Shown: positions 15,923 to 23,038 of the stretch, piece by piece
How positions within the stretch are numbered: position 1 is the first letter of the stretch
Layout of the letters: each line of letters starts with the position of its first letter
Assembly (NCBI GenBank): GCA_028875185.1
Contig: JAPPFH010000046.1
Coordinates: 1-36,871, forward strand
Direction of reading: 5' to 3'
DNA from: Chloroflexota bacterium
GTDB taxonomy: Bacteria; Chloroflexota; Anaerolineae; Aggregatilineales; Phototrophicaceae
Length of the DNA: 36,871 nt
The notes under the pieces: model-generated
What the model saw: the letters and a program-made list of their open reading frames with translations, nothing else
Told to the model about the DNA's origin: nothing
The model's database searches: none
Translations under genes and position numbers: made by a program

Positions 15923-15968
15923 GGATTCGAATGTCGCGCGGAAACTTCGGCGGGGGCCCCGCAGCGCC

Positions 15969-17162
15969 CTACGTATAGGTGATGGTGTCGGTGTTGCCGT
16001 CGTACGAACCGATCAGGACAAATCCAGAGCCGTCTTCCGTCACTTGGCGGATGCCGTAACTGGCGATCGCCTGGTCGCCATTTTCGTCGAGGAAGGCTTG
16101 TACGGCGGTGCCGATGTAATGGTTGCTGATGAAGGGCAGCATCGACTTGACGGCGGCGCCATCGTTGCCGGCGGCGAGCATGGTGAGCATGGCGATGTTG
16201 GCGGCGTCAAAGGCGTAATTGGTGAAGATGCCGGGCTCTTTATCGAACATGGCGACAAAATCGGCATGGAAGATCGGCGTGAGCGGCGTGGAATCAGCTG
16301 ATTGGGAAACGGTCACGAAATTGGCGTTGGCCAAAGTTTGGGCATGACCCGGATCTTCCAGCATTTCATCCGAGGTCATGGCTTCGTTGCCCAGCCACTG
16401 GACCGAGGTCAGGATCGGGTCGATTTGGGCGACCTGGACAAAGGCCTCGGCCGCGCCCGGGAAGCAAACGCAGAAGAAGCCCGCGCCATCGCCGAAGCCG
16501 GCCAGGGCGGCGCTGACGGCAGCTGCTTCCGCCGAAAGCTCGGTGGATTGGGGCGCGTAGCCAAAAGAGGCGACCTCGCCGCCGCCACGGGCTTGGTAAT
16601 TCTTGATGAAGTGTTCATTCATGCCGTTGCCAAAGGGATCGTCGACATAGAGCACGACCATGTTCTGGTGGCCCCGTTCCAGCGCGATAGTGGCAAAAGC
16701 TTTTGAGGCGAAGGTATCAGGCGGGTAGATGACGCGGAATATATTGTCGCCTGGAATCGATGCCGCGGCGCCGCTGGAGGCCATGGCGACAATAACGACC
16801 CCGTTTTCATCGGCGAATTGCTTGGCGCCGAGGACTTCCGAGGTAGTCAAAGGACCGACGACGACTTGCGCGCCCGTGGTCTGGACGATGGTCTGCAGGG
16901 CGCGGGCGGCGCCTTCGGGCGTCTGTTCGGTATCGGCGCTGGCGGTCTCAAAGCGAATGGCGGAGCCAGCCGCCTCCAATTCGGCATTCATCTGCGCCAC
17001 CGCCAGGTCAATGCCGCGTTCAAAGTCTTGGCCAAAGGTGCCGAATGAGCCGGTGAAAGGCAGGGCGACGCCGAGCACGTAAGTCTCCATGTCGTCTTGG
17101 GCCGCGCCGAGCATGGTGGATAATGCGATGATGAGCAATATCGCGAGCAGTTTCCTGAGCAT
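15969..17162 (-). CDS. livK: Periplasmic/extracellular substrate-binding protein of the Liv ABC importer
   Basis: From Met 17162 (AAGGGA eight bases upstream) the protein has 397 residues: a Sec signal peptide (MLRKLLAILLIIALSTMLGA), then a type I periplasmic-binding fold (Peripla_BP_6). It contains GVALPFTGSFGTFGQDFERG at the start of lobe 1 and VVGPLTTSEVLGAKQFADENGV, the usual ligand-loop region. It captures an amino acid, amide or related small compound and delivers it to LivHM. There is no lipobox cysteine, so it is not a standard lipoprotein. An acetamidase gene 2 kb upstream makes short amides or urea a possible ligand besides branched-chain amino acids; this is inference. A promoter-like pair lies at 17213-17241. 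Confidence 0.9.
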   Translation of the reverse strand: MLRKLLAILLIIALSTMLGAAQDDMETYVLGVALPFTGSFGTFGQDFERGIDLAVAQMNAELEAAGSAIRFETASADTEQTPEGAARALQTIVQTTGAQVVVGPLTTSEVLGAKQFADENGVVIVAMASSGAAASIPGDNIFRVIYPPDTFASKAFATIALERGHQNMVVLYVDDPFGNGMNEHFIKNYQARGGGEVASFGYAPQSTELSAEAAAVSAALAGFGDGAGFFCVCFPGAAEAFVQVAQIDPILTSVQWLGNEAMTSDEMLEDPGHAQTLANANFVTVSQSADSTPLTPIFHADFVAMFDKEPGIFTNYAFDAANIAMLTMLAAGNDGAAVKSMLPFISNHYIGTAVQAFLDENGDQAIASYGIRQVTEDGSGFVLIGSYDGNTDTITYT

Positions 17163-17212
17163 GGTCTGTTTCCCTTCATTCAAGATCAAATGCTAAAGAC
17201 GGTGCAGAGGAT

Positions 17213-17241
17213 AGTATAACCCTTGCGCCACGGCTGGGCAA
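17213..17241 (-). promoter_or_regulatory. Promoter of the liv cluster
   Basis: On the minus strand TTGCCC (17236-17241), 17-bp spacer, TATACT (17213-17218), about 50 bp upstream of the livK start. Confidence 0.5.
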
Positions 17242-17310
17242 TGAAAGTCTGTGGGCACAGCGCTTGAGTTTTGCTGGCAGCGACGGGCGCGCCAAAGGAG
17301 ATACGCAGCG

Positions 17311-18327
17311 TTACACCAGGTACTCGCTCAGTGCCGGGATGACTTGTTCGCCAATGAGACGGATTCCTGTGGCGGCTTCAACTGCGCCGTGGGGTGTACC
17401 CAGTTCGATGCGCTGGGCGCCGACGTCGTAGAGGCGGGCGCATTGTTCGATAATGTCGGCGGGAGCGCCGGCGAAGATGAAGCGGTCGAGGATATCGTCG
17501 GGGATGAGCCGGGCGGCCGCGTCGTCATCGCCGGCCTTGACGTGTCCGTCCAGGCGCGCCATCAGTTTTGGATCAATTTCCAGCGTTGGATCCAGCTTGG
17601 ATACGATCGGCAAGTAGAGAGAAACCGCCTTGCGCGCGATCCAGCGAGCAGCCTCGCGATCGTCATCGACGACGGAGACCGCGCCGATCACGATCTTGAC
17701 CGCCCTAGGTTTGCGCCCGACGCGCGCCTCGCCAACGGCAATATAATCGGCGATCAGCGGCATGACATCGGGATTTGCTGAGCCGCCGATTTTGACCTCA
17801 TCGGCGATTTCGCCAGCCAGCGCGGCGAGTTGCGCGCCCCAGGTGCCGATCTGCAGCGGGATGCGCTGCGATGGCAGAGGCCAGGGGGCGCGGACGTGCG
17901 CCGCGACTCGATAGACGCGCCCACAATAGCCAGCCGATTCGCCAGCCAGCAGCGCGCGGATGATATCGACTGCTTCTCGCATAGCGCTGATGGGCGGCAT
18001 CAGTTCGTTGATGCCGTGATCGGCCAGCCAGCCGCCGCGCACCAGCCCAATATAGACGCCGCCGGCCGCCAAATCAGCCAGCAGCGCAGTTTGCGCCGCG
18101 ATGTCTATCGGGTGCATGCGTGATGGCGGTACGCCGGCAGGACCGAGGCGCGCGCGCTCAATATGCGGCGCCATGAGCAGGAGCGGACCATAGCTCGGCT
18201 GGTAAGGCGCATCGCAATAGACGGTCACAGCGTCAAAGGCATACTGATTGACCAGCTTGGCCAGGGCAATGTAGTCGCCGGCGCGCTTGTCGGTTTGAAA
18301 GGCGATGCTCAATTCGCGTTTCTTCAT
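17311..18327 (-). CDS. LLM-class flavin/F420-dependent oxidoreductase
   Basis: This 338-residue TIM-barrel oxidoreductase is of the bacterial luciferase-like (LLM) superfamily, nearest to the F420-dependent Mer-like branch. The N-terminus (ELSIAFQTDKRAGDYIALAKLV) and the GGVYIGLVRGGW segment fit strand 1 and the strand-4 binding region; PLQIGTWGAQLAALAGEIADEVKIGG is the highly conserved C-terminal half motif. It would reduce or oxidise an unidentified substrate using F420 or FMN. The start has GGAAG upstream. It is the first gene of a unit ending 149 bp before livK and could be separately transcribed; TATAAT occurs at 18367-18372 on this strand but no good -35 is visible. Confidence 0.82.
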   Translation of the reverse strand: MKKRELSIAFQTDKRAGDYIALAKLVNQYAFDAVTVYCDAPYQPSYGPLLLMAPHIERARLGPAGVPPSRMHPIDIAAQTALLADLAAGGVYIGLVRGGWLADHGINELMPPISAMREAVDIIRALLAGESAGYCGRVYRVAAHVRAPWPLPSQRIPLQIGTWGAQLAALAGEIADEVKIGGSANPDVMPLIADYIAVGEARVGRKPRAVKIVIGAVSVVDDDREAARWIARKAVSLYLPIVSKLDPTLEIDPKLMARLDGHVKAGDDDAAARLIPDDILDRFIFAGAPADIIEQCARLYDVGAQRIELGTPHGAVEAATGIRLIGEQVIPALSEYLV

Positions 18328-18420
18328 TTGCTTCCGTCCGTCGCTATAATCGCATTATGGCAAGTGATTATAGCAGCGGCGAGGCAGGGCGGACGACGGG
18401 CGAGATTGCGGTCCATTTGT

Positions 18421-18449
18421 TTGACCCCGCGCGCGCTTTATGCTAATGT
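18421..18449 (+). promoter_or_regulatory. Possible extended -10 promoter for the coiled-coil gene
   Basis: TTGACC (18421-18426), 17-bp spacer, TAATGT (18444-18449) preceded by TGC. The following AT-rich leader runs to the ATG at 18495. Confidence 0.35.
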
Positions 18450-18494
18450 TAAGAATATTAAAGAAAAGTTAATCGTTCGGATCTGGGCGCCGTT

Positions 18495-19022
18495 ATGAGC
18501 ACAGAATCAAAGATGAATATTGCGGAGATGAAGGCCGAGCGGAAGCGCCTGGCGACGGCGCGCGGCTTGCTGACGCGGGAGCGTAATAAGCTGGCGCGGG
18601 AACGCGAGGATTTGCAGGCGCAGGCGGCCGATGTTGCGCGGCGGTGGGCGGAGTTCGCGAATGCGCGCGAGCAGGTGGAAGCGGGGCGGGATGCGTTGCG
18701 CGCGCGGGAAGCCGATGTCGTCCAACTGCGGGCGCGCTTGCAAGCAGCGGAAGCCAAACTGCAAAAAGCCGAGGCGAAATTGGCGCTGGTAAGAATGGCG
18801 CTGAAAGCGGCAAACAAGCAAGCGCGGAAAGCCACCCCGAAGAAGGTCAGAAAGCTGGCCGGAAAGAAAGCAAAGAAACTCGCCCGCAAGCTCGCGCGCA
18901 AGAAACTAGACAAGGCGCAAGCCAAGATTCAGCAATTGGAAGAAGCGCTGCAGGCCGCGCAAGACTCGGCCGGGCAGCCCACGCAGCCCATTGCGAACAT
19001 GGGCTCAGCCGAAGATGCTTAG
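18495..19022 (+). CDS. Lys/Ala-rich coiled-coil protein (histone H1-like tail)
   Basis: This 175-residue protein has no recognisable catalytic domain. Residues ~5-100 form a long heptad-patterned coiled coil rich in Ala, Arg, Glu and Leu. Residues ~105-140 are strongly basic (KKVRKLAGKKAKKLARKLAR), like histone H1-type nucleoid proteins, followed by a second short coiled coil (KAQAKIQQLEEALQAAQ) and an acidic tail. Such a layout suggests a DNA- or RNA-binding, nucleoid-associated scaffold, but that is inference. The 3' end overlaps the convergent acetamidase gene by 18 bp. The long antisense frames through this region come from its skewed GC composition. No strong ribosome site precedes the ATG. 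Confidence 0.68.
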   Translation: MSTESKMNIAEMKAERKRLATARGLLTRERNKLAREREDLQAQAADVARRWAEFANAREQVEAGRDALRAREADVVQLRARLQAAEAKLQKAEAKLALVRMALKAANKQARKATPKKVRKLAGKKAKKLARKLARKKLDKAQAKIQQLEEALQAAQDSAGQPTQPIANMGSAEDA

Positions 19023-19928
19023 CGGCATGTGAAAGGCGACGATCCAGTTGGGCGCGTCGACGATCTCCGCAATCTTGAGGTCGCCGGCGGTGCTGCAGAT
19101 GCAGTAAGCTTGGCTCTCGCTTAGTCGGTGATTGGCGACCAGCCATTCGATCATATAGCGGACGGCGTTCTTGGCATTCTCCATCAGGTCGGGACCGTGC
19201 GCGGTGGTGATGTGGTAGCCGGCGCTGTCGACTGCGGTCATCGGGCTGGGGCGCTGGATTTGCAGCTCGCGGATGTTCAAGTCCTTGCGCAGTTTGAAGC
19301 GCATGGCGACGGTCATGGGAGACTCGATGCCGGTGCCGCTGACCTCGCCTTGTCCCTGGGCGCTATGGCAATCGCCGGTTGAGAAGAGGGCGCCCTCCGC
19401 CAACACGGGCAGCCAGAAAGTCGAGCCGACGACCAGATCGCGCGTGTCCACATTGCCGCCGTTGACGCGCGGCGGGATGGTATCCAGACGACCGGGCTCG
19501 GCGGGCGCGACGCCGACGCAGCCAGGGAAGGGCTCGAAGGGGAGGGTGATGTCCTCAGCGCCGAAGCGGCAGGTATCGCCGTCCAATTCCCAATGATGGA
19601 TGTAGGCGAAATCGAAATCGTCCTGCAGCAAGCCGAAGTGGGGGATATGCCCGGTCCAGCCCCAGCCTTTGTGCTGCATATCGAGGATTTCCACTTCGAG
19701 CGCGTCGCCGGGGGCGGCGCCATTGATTGCGATTGAGCCGGTCAAGGCGTGAATCTTGCTGAAATCGAGGTTGGCGAGATCGTCGGCGGTGGAATCCGGC
19801 GTGACTTGCCCCACAGGCTCGGCGCATTCGATCACGACCGTATCGCCGGGTTCAATCGTCAGGCGCGGCGTGACGGACTTGTCCCAGAATGGTTGGGTGA
19901 CGCTGTCGTCGAGATAGTGGTCAGCCAT
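19005..19928 (-). CDS. Acetamidase/formamidase family amidohydrolase
   Basis: This 307-residue member of the FmdA/AmdA family hydrolyses short amides (formamide, acetamide) to acid and ammonia. Family hallmarks are clear: the central block GGNVDTRDLVVGSTFWLPV, then GALFSTGDCHSAQGQGEVSGTGIE, with the metal- and substrate-site His/Glu residues. The N-terminal IEPGDTVVIEC is also typical. AAAGGA seven bases before the ATG fixes the start. Specificity within the family is broad, and some members act on other linear amides. It lies between the Liv and Dpp transporter clusters, with three repeat A copies directly upstream. Its 3' end overlaps the convergent coiled-coil gene. Confidence 0.9.
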   Translation of the reverse strand: MADHYLDDSVTQPFWDKSVTPRLTIEPGDTVVIECAEPVGQVTPDSTADDLANLDFSKIHALTGSIAINGAAPGDALEVEILDMQHKGWGWTGHIPHFGLLQDDFDFAYIHHWELDGDTCRFGAEDITLPFEPFPGCVGVAPAEPGRLDTIPPRVNGGNVDTRDLVVGSTFWLPVLAEGALFSTGDCHSAQGQGEVSGTGIESPMTVAMRFKLRKDLNIRELQIQRPSPMTAVDSAGYHITTAHGPDLMENAKNAVRYMIEWLVANHRLSESQAYCICSTAGDLKIAEIVDAPNWIVAFHMPLSIFG

Positions 19929-19960
19929 GTTCTTGTCCTTTGTGTCTCAATTTTGTGTGT

Positions 19961-20091
19961 GCGGGCGAGTCACCGCCTCGCCCCTACGGTTTCTTGGTTT
20001 GTGGGCGAGTCGCCGCCTCGCCCCTACCGATTTCCAATTTGCGGGCGACCCGATGCTGCGCGTAGACACTGCAGTTCGGTAGCCCCTACAG
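19961..20091. repeat. Cluster of three repeat A palindromes, the third holding a micro-element
   Basis: Copies lie at 19961-19987 and 20001-20027 (each GGGCGAGTC.CCGCCTCGCCC, then CTAC). A third at 20041-20091 has its arms GCGGGCGACCC and GTAGCCCCTACA separated by GCTGCGCGTAGACACTGCAG (micro-element copy 4, minus strand). They fill the gap between the SDR and acetamidase genes. Confidence 0.65.
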
Positions 20092-20110
20092 ATTCCCATA
20101 TGTGAGATGA

Positions 20111-20845
20111 TCACAGCAAGTCGATGGCATCCCATTTGCCGTTCGCGCGGGCGGCGACGCGGTGGCCCGTCAATCCGGCGCCGTCTTGCTTCGCCAGCAT
20201 GACGAAGGCGGGCGCCAGCCGCGCCGGATCGACCCAGGTCATTTTCTGCGCCTCGGTGTAATTGGAAGCGGACATGGGTGTGTTGATCGGGGCGCCGGGC
20301 GTGGCCGCGTTGACGGCGATGTTGAATGGCGCGCCTTCGAGCGCCAGGCATTTCATCAAGCCTTCGATGCCGTGCTTGCCCGGGTTATAGGCGACCTCTT
20401 CAATGAATCCCTTGTAGCCGGAGCCGGAGGAGAGATAGACGATGCTGCCGCCGCCGGCTTCAATCATCGGCTTCCAGACGGATTTGCTCAAGATGAAGGC
20501 GGCTTGCAGGATGATATTGATCTCTTTTTGCCACTGCGGCAGGGTGATCTCCAGCATCGAGCGCGTGATCAGCAAGGCGGCATTGTGGATTACGACGCGC
20601 GGCGTCCCGTAGCGCGCAAGGGCAGTGTCGATTGCGGCTTGTGTGTCGTTGGCGTCGGAGAGATCGACCGCGATAGGCAGCGCATCGCCGCCCATATCGG
20701 CGAACTCGGCAGCGACTCGCCCGAGGATATCGCCGCGGATATCCAGCAGGGCGACTTTCATGCCTTCAGCGATGTACGCTTTGGCAATCGCGTAGCCCAG
20801 CCCTTGCGCCGCGCCCGTGACGACGGCGGCCTGCCCGTTCAACAT
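20111..20845 (-). CDS. Short-chain dehydrogenase/reductase (SDR)
   Basis: From Met 20845 (GGTGGAG just upstream) this is a 244-residue SDR: cofactor motif TGAAQGLG at 10-17, HNAA at 87-90 in place of the usual NNAG, catalytic S140, Y153 and K157 (YNPGK, unusual residues between the Tyr and Lys). Asp at 35 after strand 2 favours NAD. The PG after the active site is shifted (ATPGAPINTPM), as in classical SDRs. The frame remains open to 20878, but that part is encoded by a repeat A copy. It lies 114 bp downstream of dppC on the same strand. Substrate unknown. Confidence 0.85.
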   Translation of the reverse strand: MLNGQAAVVTGAAQGLGYAIAKAYIAEGMKVALLDIRGDILGRVAAEFADMGGDALPIAVDLSDANDTQAAIDTALARYGTPRVVIHNAALLITRSMLEITLPQWQKEINIILQAAFILSKSVWKPMIEAGGGSIVYLSSGSGYKGFIEEVAYNPGKHGIEGLMKCLALEGAPFNIAVNAATPGAPINTPMSASNYTEAQKMTWVDPARLAPAFVMLAKQDGAGLTGHRVAARANGKWDAIDLL

Positions 20846-20865
20846 GGCTCCACCACAGACTGTGC

Positions 20866-20939
20866 GTAGGGACGACATGCCATGTCGCCCGCCGATAATT
20901 TGCCGGCTTGCGGGCGACCTACTAGGTCGCCCCTACAAT
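20866..20939. repeat. Two repeat A palindromes between dppC and the SDR gene
   Basis: GTAGGGACGACATGCCATGT, then CGCCCG (20866-20891), and CGGGCGACCTACTAGGTCGC, then CCCTACA (20911-20938). Both are good hairpins. Confidence 0.7.
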
Positions 20940-20959
20940 GACCCTTTGTGCCCACGAGT

Positions 20960-21925
20960 TTACAAACCTTGACCCGAGCCGCGCAATCTTGGATCCAGAA
21001 AATCGCGCATCCAATCGCCGAGAATGTTCAGCGATACGACGGTGAACATGATGGCCAAGCCGGGGAAGACCGCCAGCCACCAGGAGCCGCTCAACAATTG
21101 ATTGCGGCTGTTGGCGAGCATGGCGCCCCAGGTGGGCACGCTTTCGGGCACGCCCAAGCCGAGAAAGGACAGCGATGCTTCGGACAGGATGACACCGGCG
21201 ACGTTGAAGGAGGCGATGACGATTAGCGGCGTCAGGATGTTGGGCATGATGGTGCGGAACATGATGCGCAATTCGGTGGCGCCCAAAGCGCGCACCGCTT
21301 CGACGAATTCGCGTTCGCGCTGCACCAAGGTCTCGGCGCGGGCGATGCGCGCGTAGGTCACCCATTGTCCAATGCCCAGCACCAGGACCAGGTTCAAGAC
21401 GCCTTCCCCGAGAATGGTGAGCATCATGATGGCGAAGAGAATGAAAGGGTAAGCCAGCTGAATATCGGCGAGGCGCATGATGATGTCGTCAACGCGGCCG
21501 CCGAGGTAACCGGCCGTCAGCCCTAGGATAGTGCCGGCGCCGCCGCCCAGCCCGACGGCAGCCAAACCGACGAAAAAGGATATCCGGGCGCCGTAAACCA
21601 CCCGCGAGAGCACATCGCGCCCGGTGGAATCGGTGCCCAGAATGAACTCAAACTCGCCTTTCCGGTCGTAGGTAAGCGGCGGCTTCAGCGTTTCGAAGAT
21701 TTCGACGCGGTTGGGATCTTTGGGCGCCAGTTGCGGCGCGAACAGGGCGCAGAGCGCAATGAGCGCCAGGACGAAAACAGCCGCCACCGGATAGCGCGCT
21801 TGCGCCATGCTGGAAACAGCGCGCCGCGCAAAGGACTGCGGCGTATACAACTCATCAACCTGATATTCAAGTTGAGAGACTCGGTGTTTTCTGATCGCGG
21901 GCCTGCGTTCGGTAGGGGCGCTCAT
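20960..21925 (-). CDS. Dipeptide/oligopeptide-type ABC transporter permease DppC
   Basis: This 321-residue membrane permease of the DppC/OppC family has an N-terminal cytoplasmic extension and first helix (residues ~45-65), then five more helices. It carries the binding-protein-dependent transport signature EAVRALGATELRIMFRTIMPNILTP, where the EAA loop contacts the ATPases. LGTDSTGRDVLSRVVYGARISF before helix 2 is typical. It begins 10 bp after the dppB stop, with no ribosome site of its own, suggesting coupled translation. It pairs with DppB. The DppD and DppF ATPases usually found next to it are not present in the window. Substrate (peptides, or other small solutes in this large family) is undetermined. 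Confidence 0.9.
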   Translation of the reverse strand: MSAPTERRPAIRKHRVSQLEYQVDELYTPQSFARRAVSSMAQARYPVAAVFVLALIALCALFAPQLAPKDPNRVEIFETLKPPLTYDRKGEFEFILGTDSTGRDVLSRVVYGARISFFVGLAAVGLGGGAGTILGLTAGYLGGRVDDIIMRLADIQLAYPFILFAIMMLTILGEGVLNLVLVLGIGQWVTYARIARAETLVQREREFVEAVRALGATELRIMFRTIMPNILTPLIVIASFNVAGVILSEASLSFLGLGVPESVPTWGAMLANSRNQLLSGSWWLAVFPGLAIMFTVVSLNILGDWMRDFLDPRLRGSGQGL

Positions 21926-21935
21926 CGATTATCGA

Positions 21936-22913
21936 TTATTCCAGCCGGATTCGCGGATCGAGGAAGCCATACATAAGATCGGCTATGAGGTTGGCGCTGA
22001 CGAATAAGAACGATAGCAAGACGACGGCTGTCAATACCAGCGGCACATCGCGCTGATTGACCGCGTCAAAGACCAGGCGCCCGACGCCGGGCCAGGAAAA
22101 GACGGTCTCAACCACGATCACGCCATTCAAGAGGAAGGCGAATTGCAGCGCCAGCACGGTCACGATCGGGATGAGCGCGTTGCGGATGGCATGACGGACC
22201 ATCACATTGCGCTCGTTCAAGCCCTTGGCGCGGGCGGTGACGACATAATCTTGCCGCAGCACTTCAAGCACAGCCGAACGAATCAGGCGCGAATTGCGGG
22301 AGATCGAATAAACCGAAACCGCTACCATCGGCATGAGCAAATAACGGATGGCGCCGGGCAGATTGGTCAGCGCCTCGTCGACCCTGCCCTCGAAAAGCGG
22401 CTTGAGGAAAGCCACATGCCCTGACACTGGCATCCAGCGCAGTGTGACGCCAAAGAATAAGATGAACATGAGACCGAGCCAAAAGCTGGGCATGGATTGC
22501 CCGAGCATCGCGCCCAGCATCAAGGTGCCATCGGTCATGGTGCCGCGCCGCGTCGCCGCGAGCACGCCGATGGGAAACGCCACAATCGTCGAAAGAAGGA
22601 AGCCGCCGATGGTCAGTTCCAGCGTGGCCGGCATACGCTCCATGACGACGTCAAATGCCGGCACCCGATGCGCAAGCGAATTGCCGGTATCGCCGCGCGC
22701 CAAATTAAATAGAAAGTCAAAGTATTGGATGTGCAGTGGGCGGTCGAAACCAAGGCGCTCGCGCGCAGCCTGGCGCTCTTCAGCGCTGGCGCGTTCGCTG
22801 ACGTAGAAGAAGGTGGGGTCGCCAGCCAGGTGGATAGACAAGAAGGTCAAGAGCGTGACGCCGAGCACCACGACAACAGTAAGCAGCAGCCGGCGGATGA
22901 TGTACTTGTGCAT
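21936..22913 (-). CDS. Dipeptide/oligopeptide-type ABC transporter permease DppB
   Basis: This 325-residue permease from Met 22913 opens with MHKYIIRRLLLTVVVVLGVT, the family's first helix, then the extracellular loop with GDPTFFY and six helices overall. The EAA loop is VLRQDYVVTARAKGLNERNVMVRHAIRNALIP and the end is typical (NLIADLMYGFLDPRIRL). An in-frame Met seven codons upstream lies in repeat D and is less likely. It is the second gene of the binding protein/permease set, 125 bp after dppA, with repeats D and C (split by a micro-element) in the gap. Confidence 0.9.
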   Translation of the reverse strand: MHKYIIRRLLLTVVVVLGVTLLTFLSIHLAGDPTFFYVSERASAEERQAARERLGFDRPLHIQYFDFLFNLARGDTGNSLAHRVPAFDVVMERMPATLELTIGGFLLSTIVAFPIGVLAATRRGTMTDGTLMLGAMLGQSMPSFWLGLMFILFFGVTLRWMPVSGHVAFLKPLFEGRVDEALTNLPGAIRYLLMPMVAVSVYSISRNSRLIRSAVLEVLRQDYVVTARAKGLNERNVMVRHAIRNALIPIVTVLALQFAFLLNGVIVVETVFSWPGVGRLVFDAVNQRDVPLVLTAVVLLSFLFVSANLIADLMYGFLDPRIRLE

Positions 22914-22924
22914 AGTTGAAACGC

Positions 22925-23034
22925 CAACCCCCATCCCCTTCCCCCACAGAGAGGGAAGGGGAGGAAAAAAGTCCCTCCCTTTTTATGGGGGCGTAGACAC
23001 AGCCCTACGGGGAGGGATTTAGGGTGGGGGCAGG
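22925..23034 (+). repeat. Composite repeat D + repeat C, the C part split by a micro-element
   Basis: CCCCCATCCCCTTCCCCC.. (repeat D) is followed by GTCCCTCCCTTTTTATGGGG, then GCGTAGACACAGCCCTAC (micro-element copy 5, minus strand, about 22987-23004), then GGGGAGGGATTTAGGGTGGG. The uninterrupted version at 36646-36757 shows where the micro-element lies. Confidence 0.7.
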
Positions 23035-23038
23035 GAGC

